A program made the translations under genes and the position numbers. From CAYYTU01 sp964474655 (GTDB lineage Bacteria; Chloroflexota; Anaerolineae; B4-G1), in the NCBI GenBank assembly GCA_964474655.1, contig CAYYTU010000016.1, positions 1 through 50,700 on the forward strand: DNA of 50,700 nucleotides. Direction: 5' to 3'. The notes under the pieces were generated by a model. The model did not search any database, was not told the origin of the DNA, and was given only the letters and a program-made list of their open reading frames with translations. This document shows, in pieces, positions 40,472-49,042 of this stretch; within the stretch, counting starts at the first letter, position 1; each line of letters opens with the position of its first letter.

Positions 40472-41836
40472 CTATTCGACCACAGTGAGTCCATCCACCG
40501 ACGGGATAATCTCCAAATCGCCCCGGTACTCGTCGATCGCGCCCTCCACCTCGACCTGCACACCCGATCTCAACCGCTCGGCGTCCGGCAACGCCTCGTA
40601 GACCTCCTGCCAGAGCAAAAGCACGATGGCGCCGGTTTCGTCGTTCAAGGTGAACTTGACCCCGTGTGAGAAAGACTCCGGGCTGCTCAGCGTTCCGCGC
40701 AGGATGAACGTCCGGCCCACGTCGGCGCGAGTAACGTCGCCGATAGAAGTAACGGCAGAAGGGGTAGAGGCGGGGGCGAAGACGGACACCTCTGACGCCA
40801 TCGCCGGGATCACTTCCAGCTGGTCCTGATACTGGCTCACCTGGCCCGCGGCATGAACCACAGCGCCGAGCGTGGGCGCCTGCGGGAGATCCTCGTGGAT
40901 ATCCTGCCACAGCAATAAAGTGATCGAACCGCTGCCGTCGTCCAACGTCAATTTGACGCCTTTGGAGAAAGGCTCAACTGCGGTGGCGGTGCCCTGGATG
41001 GCCACCAAACGCCCGACGTCTGAAGCGCTTAACGCGCCGATGGCGCTTTCCGCTGCGATCTGGCCCGTTTGCTCCACCGGCTTGATGTCCCTGGTGGAGG
41101 CAGGGACGAGCTGCAGCGTGTCTTCATAGAGCGAGACCGCGGCCTCAAGCTCAACCACTTGCCCCACCGTTATCGTCGGCGTGAACCCGCTGAGGGCAAT
41201 CAGATCCTGACTCACGACGACCGGGATAGCCGCGGTGCCGTCGTGGATGGAGACCAGCGTCAACCCGTCATAAGGAGCGTAGACGTCCCGCACCTCGCCG
41301 CGCACCCGTACGCGCCGATACTGATCGCCTGCCCGGATAGTCCCGATGGGCCGATCCTCCGCCTCCGCGCGGGCGAGCGTCAGCTGATCCGGCACTTCGA
41401 TGGTCAGTGAGAGAAAGTCCTCGCGCACGCGGAGGGTGCCCGCCACCTCGACCTCGTCGCCGAGCGCCGGCACACGGTCACGCGCGATGAGCTGCCGGGT
41501 CGCCCCCCGGTAAGCCGCGACGTAGATATCACCTGTGTCGTCGGCCAGCCAGAAGCTGAGGTAGTCGTCCTCTGGATTGTAGGAAGGCGTCTGGGTACAA
41601 TGTCCCGCGATTCGGACGTAAGCCAGGTTCATCGTCGCGCCGGCCTGACCGATCTCAATCAAGGGTACGTCGGCGTAGATGGCGGTAAACCAGAGTATGC
41701 CCAGCCCGACCGTGGCGAGCATCAGGGCAACGATCTTCACGGCGCGGACGGGCGTACGACCGGTCATCCGGGCGCTGCAATAGGGACAGGCTTCACGAGG
41801 ACCTACGTAACGACCGCAGCTGGGGCAATGGCTCAC
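40472..41836 (-). CDS. Zinc-ribbon membrane protein with four tandem OB-fold domains
   Basis: The 454-residue protein starts with GTG at 41836 (GAGGAG upstream). An N-terminal zinc ribbon (C4, C7, C17, C20) is followed by one membrane helix (VKIVALMLATVGLGILWFTAI, about 33-53), which should place the rest outside the cell. Four OB-type repeats follow at about 65-165, 170-265, 275-360 and 370-454. The last two are closest to those in the neighbouring lipoprotein, with the pattern F(S)KGVKLTLDDGSGSITLLLWQ and FSHGVKFTLNDETGAIVLLLWQ. The repeats probably arose by duplication. The function is unknown; binding of extracellular DNA or a structural role are both possible. Confidence 0.82.
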   Translation of the reverse strand: MSHCPSCGRYVGPREACPYCSARMTGRTPVRAVKIVALMLATVGLGILWFTAIYADVPLIEIGQAGATMNLAYVRIAGHCTQTPSYNPEDDYLSFWLADDTGDIYVAAYRGATRQLIARDRVPALGDEVEVAGTLRVREDFLSLTIEVPDQLTLARAEAEDRPIGTIRAGDQYRRVRVRGEVRDVYAPYDGLTLVSIHDGTAAIPVVVSQDLIALSGFTPTITVGQVVELEAAVSLYEDTLQLVPASTRDIKPVEQTGQIAAESAIGALSASDVGRLVAIQGTATAVEPFSKGVKLTLDDGSGSITLLLWQDIHEDLPQAPTLGAVVHAAGQVSQYQDQLEVIPAMASEVSVFAPASTPSAVTSIGDVTRADVGRTFILRGTLSSPESFSHGVKFTLNDETGAIVLLLWQEVYEALPDAERLRSGVQVEVEGAIDEYRGDLEIIPSVDGLTVVE

Positions 41837-41878
41837 GCTGACTCCTCGACGGGGTAACTTGGAACGGGTTAGGTGAGT

Positions 41879-43426
41879 TTACATCAAGCCTGCTATTTTG
41901 TCCAGCCAGGGCCGGCTTTGATTCTCTGCCAGACGTCTGCTCAGATCCAGTGCTTCTTCTCGCGTCTTGATCTCACCGATGGCCTGAGCTTCTCGTACTG
42001 CCTCCAGTAGCTGCCCGATCATTGGCCCTGGCGATAGTGCCAGCTCTTCGAGCAGATCGTGCCCGCTGATCAGCAGCGGCGGCGCGATGGTCTCCTCGCG
42101 ACGGTTGAAGTAGTGGCTGAGCAGCAGCTCGGCCACCTCCAGCCGACGCGCCCACCGTTGCTCCCGCAGGTTTGGTCCCCAGGTCGCCAGATGATCGGCT
42201 AGACTAAGCAGGACGATCTCGACGCCGACGTCTTCCGTATCCTTGAAGTAGCGGTAGATGGCCCGCCGGGTGACTTTTTTGGCGCGCGCTAAGTGTGCTG
42301 GTCGTAGGTGCGCCTCAACGCTCGTGCGTACCCGCTGCACCTCGTCCCGGCTGAAGTGCAATCGACGCATCCAGCCCGCCGCGAGCTTCGCCCCGGCGGG
42401 CTCGTGACCATAAAAATGGATGCGTCCATCCTCGTCCACCGAGCGTGTCTCTGGTTTACCGAGGTCGTGGAGCAGGGCCGCCAGCTTAAGCAGCAGTGTC
42501 CGGTCGCGTCCGTCACAGACATTGACCGAGAGGTGGGTCTCCAGGTCGTCGGTGAACGGGCCCAGCACTCGCGTCAGGTCACTCCAGGCTGCTGCGGGTA
42601 TGTCTAACAGGAGGGATGACGGGCGATCTGGTTTCCCTGCCACGGTATTCACGACGCCCTTCAGGGCCTCCATCACGATGAGAGTGTGCGTCCAGACGTC
42701 GAAGCGGTGCGGAGGTGATTGTGTGATCCCTTTGAGCGCTTTAAGCCCCGGCACTATCTTGGGCAGCAGATCTAACTCGTCGAGGCGTTGCACGGAGGTC
42801 GTGGCGTCTGGCGCTGCCAGGGTGCGCGTGAGCTCATCCCGTATCCGCTCGACCGAAGAACGACCCAGCAGCGCGGCGTGGCGACGGATTAGGGCCGCTG
42901 TCTCAGGCTCGATCTGGAATCCATCTGTGCCCAGCTCGGCTTCCAGGCGCACGGCGCGCTGTAGACGTACCGGGTCGTTGCGGAAGGCTTGCTCATCAAT
43001 GACCCGGATGAGCCTTGCCTCCAGGTCGGCGGTGGCGTGCAGGGGATCAATCAGCGCGCCGGTCGCGTCCAAGGCCATCGCGTTGATAGTGAAGTCGCGG
43101 GCCAGCAGATCGTCCTTCAGCGTCTCGCCGCGCAAGAGGGCGAAGTCGAGGTCCTCCCGCGGACCGTCCTCCGACGTCAGCACTACCCGTCCGGTTTCGC
43201 GCGTGGTATCCAGTGGGAAGTAGGCTCCATTGAGCGAATCGGCCACCGCCCGCGCCAGCGCCAGCGCATTTCGGTCCACGGCGAAGTCCCAATCGTGTAT
43301 GGGACGTTCCAGCAGGGCATCACGCACGGCGCCGCCCACCAGCCAAATGCGTACACTGTGCTGATGCGCGAGGCGCAGGACGACGTTCCAGGGGGGATTT
43401 GTCGGGTCGAATACTTTGTCACACAT
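41879..43426 (-). CDS. CCA tRNA nucleotidyltransferase / poly(A) polymerase family with HD domain
   Basis: This class II nucleotidyltransferase has the start RIWLVGGAVRDALL, the metal-binding DxD in HDWDFAVD (about residues 40-47), the flexible DFTINAMALD loop and RLQRAVRLEAELG. An HD phosphohydrolase-like region follows with LAALLHDLGKPETR and YGHEPAGAKLAAGWMRR. By family it adds CCA to tRNA or a poly(A) tail; the sequence alone does not separate the two. I use the ATG at 43426 (515 residues) since the longer reading begins with TTG and adds an unrelated extension. A 58-bp hairpin element lies upstream. Confidence 0.9.
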   Translation of the reverse strand: MCDKVFDPTNPPWNVVLRLAHQHSVRIWLVGGAVRDALLERPIHDWDFAVDRNALALARAVADSLNGAYFPLDTTRETGRVVLTSEDGPREDLDFALLRGETLKDDLLARDFTINAMALDATGALIDPLHATADLEARLIRVIDEQAFRNDPVRLQRAVRLEAELGTDGFQIEPETAALIRRHAALLGRSSVERIRDELTRTLAAPDATTSVQRLDELDLLPKIVPGLKALKGITQSPPHRFDVWTHTLIVMEALKGVVNTVAGKPDRPSSLLLDIPAAAWSDLTRVLGPFTDDLETHLSVNVCDGRDRTLLLKLAALLHDLGKPETRSVDEDGRIHFYGHEPAGAKLAAGWMRRLHFSRDEVQRVRTSVEAHLRPAHLARAKKVTRRAIYRYFKDTEDVGVEIVLLSLADHLATWGPNLREQRWARRLEVAELLLSHYFNRREETIAPPLLISGHDLLEELALSPGPMIGQLLEAVREAQAIGEIKTREEALDLSRRLAENQSRPWLDKIAGLM

Positions 43427-43510
43427 CAAGAGCCCGTCCTTTCCGCAGCTAAGCGAAATCAAATAAGTACAGGAAGTCCGTCGGCAAATCTAAAAATCGC
43501 GTTATCTGAC

Positions 43511-43568
43511 TTTGCCACCCCATATCTGGGTTTAATTTGCCAAAAACCCAGATGTGGGGTTGGGCAAA
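43511..43568. repeat. Long imperfect hairpin element upstream of the CCA-type gene
   Basis: TTTGCCACCCCATATCTGGG (43511-43530) pairs with CCCAGATGTGGGG..GGGCAAA (43547-43568), a stem of more than 20 pairs over a short AT-rich loop. It is non-coding and lacks a T-run on the minus strand. It looks like a palindromic miniature element. Confidence 0.7.
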
Positions 43569-43739
43569 TTAAGATGCCGAATTGTGTGATCCGGGACGGA
43601 CTCCCTGAAGTACTTCCCGAAAGCTACGACGGTTAATTTTCGCCCAAACTCGAGTCGTTCGGCGTGTTTTTAACTCGCCCGGTGACTGTTTTTCAGTTTT
43701 CGAGAAGGTTATCAATCACAAGAACCTTTGTGGACTTAC

Positions 43740-43946
43740 TCAGCGCTTGTGGTTGGGGTCTTCGAGATCTTTCGGCACCGAAACGAACATAACGCGCGGC
43801 TCTTCCTTGGGGCGGCTCCGTTTGGCAGCCCGCCGGGCCTCGCGGGCCGTCCACCCGACACCGACCACGCGCCCGTGCACTAACGCCACCCAGCGTCCGG
43901 CGTAAGGCGCGAGATCGAAACGTTTGTGCTCGGCGCTTCTGACCAT
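43740..43946 (-). CDS. DUF5678-like small protein
   Basis: The 68-residue protein matches the short DUF5678 pattern, FDLAPYAGRWVALVHGRVVGVGWTAREARRAA, followed by a basic region and a beta strand (RVMFVSVP). The role of the family is unknown. I chose the ATG at 43946; a longer frame overlaps the end of the transporter gene. The promoter-like boxes at 43957-43984 would begin the mRNA only a few bases before this ATG, so it may be leaderless. Confidence 0.68.
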   Translation of the reverse strand: MVRSAEHKRFDLAPYAGRWVALVHGRVVGVGWTAREARRAAKRSRPKEEPRVMFVSVPKDLEDPNHKR

Positions 43947-43956
43947 TGCGGGGGGT

Positions 43957-43984
43957 ATGATAATTGAGAAGTCTATGGTGTCAA
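43957..43984 (-). promoter_or_regulatory. Promoter of the DUF5678-like gene
   Basis: On the minus strand TTGACA (43984-43979) and TATCAT (43962-43957) are 16 bp apart. They begin six bases past the stop of the transporter gene, and the start codon of the small gene lies 10 bp past the -10 box. Confidence 0.6.
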
Positions 43985-43989
43985 GAAGG

Positions 43990-44943
43990 TCAGCCGCTGG
44001 GGGAGTCATTGGCATGCTTGTTTTCCGTCACTGGTTGGTCCTGGCGGTGATTGACCAGCCAGACGCCGGCGATGAGCACGACAGCGCCGATGACCAGGGC
44101 GATGGTGATCGATTCGCCCAGCAGCAAGTGGCTGAAGGATACGCTGAACATCGGCACCAGGTAAATGAACCCCGCCACCCGCCCGGCTGGCATATGGTCC
44201 AGTGCGCCAAACCAGACCAGGAGGGCAAAGACGGTACAGGGCCACGCCAGGAAGAGCACGGCGCCCCAGAACGAGAGCGGGAAGGTCAGCAGGCGGCTCA
44301 GAAACGACGGTCTTACGAAGATCATTGAGAATGCGCCAGCGAAGATCATTGAGACGCCGGTGACCATCAGCGGCGAATGGCGGGCCACGACCGATTTGCC
44401 GGCGATGGTGTATACGGCCCAGGTCAGCGGCGCCAGCATCGTGATCAGCACGTATTTGACGTCGGAAAAGGTCACGGCTTGTCTGCTGCCCCAGCGAATG
44501 ATGATGAACAGGCCGCCGAAAGCGACAATGAGACCCAACGCGTTGTTCCAGGAGAAAGATTCGTCCAGGAGGAGCACCGATAACGCATAGACGAATGTGG
44601 GGTTAAGGGCGATAATCAGGCTGGCGGTCCCGGCGGGGACGTGCGTCTCTCCCCAGGCTAGGAAGGCGTTATAGAGAATCGCTCCGGTCAAGCCCAGGAA
44701 GAGCAGCTGCCACTTCTCGGCGCGGACCATCTCGCGGACCTGGCGGGGGCGCGTGAGCAGCAGCATCGCTGCGAAGGTGATCGCCACCGGTACGAATCGG
44801 AGCGTGACCAGCTCCAGCGGCGAGACGTACTCGATGATGTGTTTGATGGCGATGAAAGCGTTCCCCCAGACGAGGGTGACGAGCACCAGCATAATCGCCC
44901 AGAAGGAAGGCTTTTCGGATAATCGATTGAGTGGGAAGAGCAT
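43990..44943 (-). CDS. EamA/DMT-family membrane transporter
   Basis: This 317-residue protein has about ten hydrophobic helices in two EamA repeats. The first begins FWAIMLVLVTLVWGNAFIAIKHIIEYVSP and the second with LITMLAPLTWAVYTIAGKSVV. The helix pair ending in LNPTFVYALSVLLLDESFSWNNALGL is characteristic of the family. The substrate is not known. AAAGGAG precedes the ATG. It is oriented away from the GNAT-like gene at 45212 and shares little similarity with the EamA gene at 6622 apart from the fold. Confidence 0.92.
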   Translation of the reverse strand: MLFPLNRLSEKPSFWAIMLVLVTLVWGNAFIAIKHIIEYVSPLELVTLRFVPVAITFAAMLLLTRPRQVREMVRAEKWQLLFLGLTGAILYNAFLAWGETHVPAGTASLIIALNPTFVYALSVLLLDESFSWNNALGLIVAFGGLFIIIRWGSRQAVTFSDVKYVLITMLAPLTWAVYTIAGKSVVARHSPLMVTGVSMIFAGAFSMIFVRPSFLSRLLTFPLSFWGAVLFLAWPCTVFALLVWFGALDHMPAGRVAGFIYLVPMFSVSFSHLLLGESITIALVIGAVVLIAGVWLVNHRQDQPVTENKHANDSPSG

Positions 44944-44986
44944 CTTCTGTCTGTCTCCTTTGCGGTAAACTACCTGGTTTGCTCAA

Positions 44987-45005
44987 GCCGGGGTTGTACC
45001 CCGGC
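44987..45005. repeat. Hairpin related to the R1 stem-loops
   Basis: GCCGGGGTTGTACCCCGGC is a perfect 8-bp stem closed over a TGT-type centre, the same design as the hairpins in the R1 repeats. It stands alone between two divergent genes. Confidence 0.65.
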
Positions 45006-45085
45006 CCTTTTCAGATTGGGGTCTCTATCAGATTCCTCGGAACACGGATCGTTTGTTCTGGGCGCAACATGACGCGGAACGGCGT

Positions 45086-45180
45086 GTTATTGTACGTGCA
45101 TTCTGTCTCTTGTCCAGCCGAGCTGCCTTGCGGGCGCGGGAAGCTCGGTGGACAAAAGAGAGAAACGGGCATACAATAAC
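45086..45180. repeat. 95-bp palindromic element upstream of the GNAT-like gene
   Basis: Two 39-bp arms (45086-45124 and 45142-45180) are imperfect reverse complements. The outer GTTATTGTA/TACAATAAC and the inner TTGTCCA..CCGAGCT pairs match exactly; the middle is more diverged. The 17-nt loop is GC-rich. It resembles a miniature inverted-repeat element and ends 31 bp before the start codon. Confidence 0.75.
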
Positions 45181-45211
45181 AGAAAATTATCTGAGCAAAG
45201 GAAGGTCTCTT

Positions 45212-46342
45212 ATGGTTTCAATAGAAAAGATCGACACGGGTTCCAGGGCCGACGTGGAGCGCTTCATCGACGTTCCTTTTCGGCTTTACGCTGATTGCCC
45301 CCAGTGGGTCCCGCCAATCCGCGCGGATGTGAGGACGATGCTCGACAAGGATAAACATCCGTTTTACCAGCATTCCGACGCCGATTTCTTCGTCGCTGTG
45401 GAGGACGAGGAGGAGGTCGGACGGATCGGGGCGTTGGAGAACACACGCTTCAACGACTACCACGATACGCGCGAGGCGCAGTTCTATCTCTTCGAGTGCG
45501 TGGACGATCAGGAGGTGGCGAATGCTCTTTTCGAGCGCGTCTTCGAGTGGACCCACGAACGCGGACTGGACACTGTGGTTGGCCCCAAGGGCTTCAGCCC
45601 CTTCGATGGCTACGGCATCCAGATCGAAGGGACCGAGCATCGTCAGATGATGATGATGATGAATTACAACTACGACTATTATCGCCACCTCGTTGAGCAT
45701 CTAGGCTTCGAGAAAGAGGTCGATTTCGTCTCGACCTACATCAAGTTGAGCGAGTTCCATCTGCCGGAACGTATTCATCGCATCGCCGAGCGGGTCAAGG
45801 AGCGTCGAAACCTGGTCGTACGCCGCTTTAAGAGCAAGCGCGAGCTGAAGAAGTGGAAGGATCCCATCGGGAAAGCTTACAACGAAACTTTCGTCGATAA
45901 CTGGGAATATTACCCGCTTACGAAAGAGGAGATAGACTTCGTACTGGATGATCTGGTGATGGTTGCCAACCCGCGTCTGATCAAGATCATCACCCACGAA
46001 TATGACGTGGTGGGGTTCCTGCTTGGATTTCCCGACGTTTCAGCCGGATTGCAGCGCGCAAACGGGCGCCTCTTTCCCTTTGGCATTTTACACCTGTTGT
46101 GGGATATGTGGCATACCAATTGGGTCTCTCTGAACGGGATGGGGATCATCCCCCAGTTCCAGGGGCTGGGCGGCAACGCGCTGTTGTATTCCGAGATGGA
46201 GAAGACGGTCAAAGGGGACTTCGACTTCGTGCATGCCGAGCTGACTCAGGTGGCGGAAACAGCAGTTCAGATGCGCCAGGATCTGATCAACCTGGGCGCC
46301 AAGCCTTACAAAAACCACCGCGTTTACGTCAAACACATCTGA
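45212..46342 (+). CDS. GNAT-like acyltransferase domain protein
   Basis: The 376-residue protein (ATG at 45212, AAGGAAGG upstream) has an N-terminal GNAT-like fold (FVAVEDEEEVGRIGALENTRFNDYH, about 53-77) and a second, C-terminal one (GFLLGFPDVSAG and GMGIIPQFQGLGGNALLYSEM, the latter with a pyrophosphate-loop-like QFQGLGGN). Similar proteins in databases are mostly uncharacterised. An (ATG)5 run codes for five Met near residue 146-150. Substrate unknown. The neighbours give no hint. Its upstream frame extends into the palindromic element and is not used. Confidence 0.78.
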   Translation: MVSIEKIDTGSRADVERFIDVPFRLYADCPQWVPPIRADVRTMLDKDKHPFYQHSDADFFVAVEDEEEVGRIGALENTRFNDYHDTREAQFYLFECVDDQEVANALFERVFEWTHERGLDTVVGPKGFSPFDGYGIQIEGTEHRQMMMMMNYNYDYYRHLVEHLGFEKEVDFVSTYIKLSEFHLPERIHRIAERVKERRNLVVRRFKSKRELKKWKDPIGKAYNETFVDNWEYYPLTKEEIDFVLDDLVMVANPRLIKIITHEYDVVGFLLGFPDVSAGLQRANGRLFPFGILHLLWDMWHTNWVSLNGMGIIPQFQGLGGNALLYSEMEKTVKGDFDFVHAELTQVAETAVQMRQDLINLGAKPYKNHRVYVKHI

Positions 46343-46719
46343 TCCCTTCCCGGTTGCGGATGTTTGGCGAGTCTCGACTGTTTCTTCCGATCGGGCTGCT
46401 GAGCTATCTCAAAGGCCTAAATCTCTACCATCCGCCGTCGTTCTGATGGAATCTCCAGGCAGCGCTCTGAGATAATTCCTCTTTCAGACTTGCCCCCTGC
46501 ACTTTTCAAATTTTTGAGGAGCAGCGACTTCGGAAGTCTTAAAATGCGGTTCGTGAATCTAATTAGCAAAGCGGGGTTATTTTGCATCCAAAATCCTCGA
46601 CGGTAGACTTCCAAAGCCTGGAGTCGCTAAACTGCAGGAGTTAAGTTTCAGAGTGATCTGAAAGCGAGACACCCTCCGCTTAGAACGCCAGATTGTTGGT
46701 GTGCCGCCTCTCCTCTCTT

Positions 46720-46759
46720 TTGATTGGTGTTGATTGTTGTTGATCGATTCTGATCGATT
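46720..46759 (+). promoter_or_regulatory. Putative operator cluster for the DeoR-type regulator
   Basis: Consecutive units TTGATTGGTGTTGATTGTTG and TTGATCGATTCTGATCGATT lie 36 bp upstream of the -35 box. Direct TTGATTG-type repeats are common DeoR/GlpR-family operators, so autoregulation is plausible. This is by analogy only. Confidence 0.4.
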
Positions 46760-46794
46760 AAGCTTAAAATCAGACAGAGGTGAACGATTTACTG

Positions 46795-46823
46795 TTGACA
46801 AAACGCTCACAATATGGTAAAGT
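46795..46823 (+). promoter_or_regulatory. Promoter of the DeoR-type gene, probably leaderless
   Basis: TTGACA (46795-46800) and TAAAGT (46818-46823) are 17 bp apart. The start codon at 46830 is where transcription would begin, and no ribosome site precedes it. Confidence 0.75.
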
Positions 46824-46829
46824 GGCGTT

Positions 46830-47603
46830 ATGAGCCAGGCATCTTCGCCCACCTTGACCGCAGAAAGACGCTCCGCGATCGCGCAGGCGATAACAGAGGA
46901 GGGTGCCGCCCGGGTAGCCAACCTGGCGGAACGCTTCGACGTCAGCACAGCCACCATTCGGCGGGATCTGGAGACGTTGGAGGACGATGGCCTGGTCCGA
47001 AGGGTCCACGGCGGCGCTGTGGCGGCCGAAGAGAGCGGCGCGAAGAAGAAACCTTCTCACCGTGATGACGCCACAGAAAAGCGCATTGGAGGAACTGTGG
47101 CCGGTATGATCGGCGATGGAGAGACGATCTTCCTGGGAGGGGGACGGATTCCACTGGCCGTCGCTCAAGCCCTACCCACGGACCTGCGGGTCACCGTGGT
47201 CACCAACAGCCTCGCAGTCGCTCATTGGCTCGCCGAGCATACCTCGCACACGGTCATCATCACCGGCGGACAGGTGGAAGGAGAATCTTTAGGATTGGTG
47301 GGCCAGCTGACTCGAAAGGCCCTCTCCACTCTACGAGCGGATCGCGTCATTCTGGAGCTGGACGGCGTCAGCGCCGTCGAGGGCTTGACCCACGACAGCC
47401 TTCCTCAGGCGGAGATCGCCCAACAGCTGCTGAAAACGGGTTCGGAGGTGATCGTCTTGGTGCCGGCCAGCCGGGTAGGGCGAGTGGCAGCCGCCCGTAT
47501 AGCGCCGGTGACCGCCGCCGAGGTGATCGTCACCACCCGAGATGCTCCTGCGGCCTACCTGTGGGACCTGAGCGAGACGGGGGTGGGCATCACCCTGGCA
47601 TAA
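46830..47603 (+). CDS. DeoR/GlpR-family transcriptional regulator
   Basis: The 257-residue regulator has an N-terminal DeoR helix-turn-helix (about 20-65, ARVANLAERFDVSTATIRRDLETLEDDGLVRRVHGGA) and a sugar-phosphate-isomerase-like sensor domain (about 85-245, with IFLGGGRIPLAVAQAL, TVVTNSLAVA and VILELDGVSAVEGLTHD). Members usually repress sugar-use genes and are released by a phosphorylated sugar. It is 53 bp upstream of a sugar-type ABC ATPase gene, its likely target. Its mRNA seems to be leaderless. Confidence 0.93.
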   Translation: MSQASSPTLTAERRSAIAQAITEEGAARVANLAERFDVSTATIRRDLETLEDDGLVRRVHGGAVAAEESGAKKKPSHRDDATEKRIGGTVAGMIGDGETIFLGGGRIPLAVAQALPTDLRVTVVTNSLAVAHWLAEHTSHTVIITGGQVEGESLGLVGQLTRKALSTLRADRVILELDGVSAVEGLTHDSLPQAEIAQQLLKTGSEVIVLVPASRVGRVAAARIAPVTAAEVIVTTRDAPAAYLWDLSETGVGITLA

Positions 47604-47656
47604 GCAACATCTACCAACACGTCCAAACCTAACATTATATTGAAAGGAGAAAGCAA

Positions 47657-48757
47657 ATGGCGGAAATTCGATACGAAAACGTCACGAAGCGATGGGGAGA
47701 TGTCGTAGGCGTCAAAGACCTCACCTTCGAAATCGCGGATAAGGAGTTTGTCGTCTTCGTCGGTCCTTCGGGTTGTGGGAAGTCCACCACACTGCGTCTG
47801 TTGGCCGGCCTGGAGGAGATCACCGAGGGCGCAATCTACATCGGCGATCGGATGGTCAACGACGTGCCGCCCAAAGACCGAGACATCGCGATGGTCTTCC
47901 AGTCCTATGCGCTCTATCCTCATATGAACGTCTACGACAATATGGCCTTCGGGCTTAAGCTGCGCCGGATGGATAAATCGGAGATCGACCGGCGGGTGAA
48001 GAACGCCGCAGAAATACTGGGCATTGAGAATCTGTTGGAGCGGAAGCCCAAGCAGCTATCCGGCGGCCAGCGGCAGCGTGTGGCCATCGGCCGCGCCATT
48101 GTGCGCGAGCCTAACGCCTTCTTGATGGACGAGCCGCTTTCTAACTTGGATGCCAAGCTGCGTGTGCAAGCCCGCGCCGAGCTTACCAAGCTCCATCAGC
48201 GGCTGGAGAGCACCTTCGTCTACGTGACCCACGATCAGGTCGAGGCGATGACGATGGGCACCCGCATCCTGGTGCTGAAGGATGGCTTGATGCAGCAGAT
48301 TGACACCCCGCAGAACTTGTACGATTATCCCGACAACCTTTTCGTCGCCGGCTTCATCGGCAGCCCCTCGATGAACTTTATGGACGCCACATTGAGGGAG
48401 CGCGACGGCAAAATGGTAGTGGATTGCGACGACTTCGTGCTGGAAGTGCCCGATGATCGGCTCGATACCTACCGCCCGTACATGAGTCAAGAAGTCATCT
48501 TTGGCCTGCGCCCGGACGATGTCCACGACGTTGAGTTCACCCCACCGGGTATTGAGGAGCAACGGGTTGAGGCCCAAGTCGATGTGGTGGAGTTGCTGGG
48601 CAACGAGGTTCTGGTCCACTTGAAGACGGACCAATATGAGTTCCTGGGTCGCTTCGATCCCCGTACCAACGCTAAAGTAGGTAACACCATCCAGACGGCT
48701 TTCAATATGGACCGTATGCACATCTTCGATAAGCGGACAGAAGAGGCGATCCGCTAG
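47657..48757 (+). CDS. Sugar ABC transporter ATP-binding protein (UgpC/MsmK/MalK family)
   Basis: This 366-residue ATPase has Walker A GPSGCGKST (36-44), Q-loop FQSYAL, signature LSGGQRQR (134-141), Walker B AFLMDEP and H-loop YVTHDQVEAMT, then a TOBE domain from about 240 with the GLRPDDVH pattern. It would drive import of a carbohydrate or glycerol phosphate. No permease or binding-protein gene follows, so it may serve several transporters, as MsmK-type ATPases do. AAAGGAG precedes the ATG. Confidence 0.95.
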   Translation: MAEIRYENVTKRWGDVVGVKDLTFEIADKEFVVFVGPSGCGKSTTLRLLAGLEEITEGAIYIGDRMVNDVPPKDRDIAMVFQSYALYPHMNVYDNMAFGLKLRRMDKSEIDRRVKNAAEILGIENLLERKPKQLSGGQRQRVAIGRAIVREPNAFLMDEPLSNLDAKLRVQARAELTKLHQRLESTFVYVTHDQVEAMTMGTRILVLKDGLMQQIDTPQNLYDYPDNLFVAGFIGSPSMNFMDATLRERDGKMVVDCDDFVLEVPDDRLDTYRPYMSQEVIFGLRPDDVHDVEFTPPGIEEQRVEAQVDVVELLGNEVLVHLKTDQYEFLGRFDPRTNAKVGNTIQTAFNMDRMHIFDKRTEEAIR

Positions 48758-48785
48758 CGTTGGCGTAGACAAGTGAAGAGAGCGA

Positions 48786-48822
48786 CAAGTAGACAAGGGG
48801 CTACCTTGTCTACTTGTTTGTA
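48786..48822 (+). terminator. Terminator after the ABC ATPase gene
   Basis: CAAGTAGACAAGG (48786-48798) and CCTTGTCTACTTG (48804-48816) pair perfectly over a 5-nt loop, with TTTGT following. Confidence 0.8.
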
Positions 48823-48840
48823 TCGCAACTATTCATTAGA

Positions 48841-48985
48841 TGCTCCGCCGGGGTTTGTACCCTGCGCGTCAACTTAAGCGTTGCTGCGTAGAAATTCTTG
48901 CTCCAGTGGGGCTCGCAACCCCACTGCCTAACCATAAAATTTTGTGGTCACCAAACAAGCGGGTTACAAACCCGCTACGAGCCTT
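48841..48985 (-). repeat. Dispersed palindromic repeat R1, copy c (inverted)
   Basis: Reverse complement matches 4530-4690 in order: GCGGGTTTGTAACCCGC hairpin, TTGTTTGGTGACCAC, a CAGTGGGG..CCCCACTG hairpin, 'ctggagcaagaatttcta' and 'caacgcttaagttga'. A last hairpin ends at 48841-48865. Confidence 0.8.
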
Positions 48986-49042
48986 AAGTAGTTGCAATCC
49001 CGGGATTTCGAAGCAGGTTGTCTAGCGAAAACGCTCTAATAC

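Larger units (their letters stand above)
46343..46829. other. Intergenic region upstream of the DeoR-type regulator
   Basis: No gene is evident. It contains another ACTTCGGAAGT-type palindrome (46526-46538) with a diverged partner near 46602-46612, a pyrimidine-rich stretch, a cluster of TTGATTG repeats (46720-46759), and the promoter of the regulator gene. Confidence 0.6.

Noticed and set aside
45640..45665. Phase-variable (ATG)5 run in the GNAT-like gene
   Set aside because: Changes in a trinucleotide run keep the frame, so switching is not expected.
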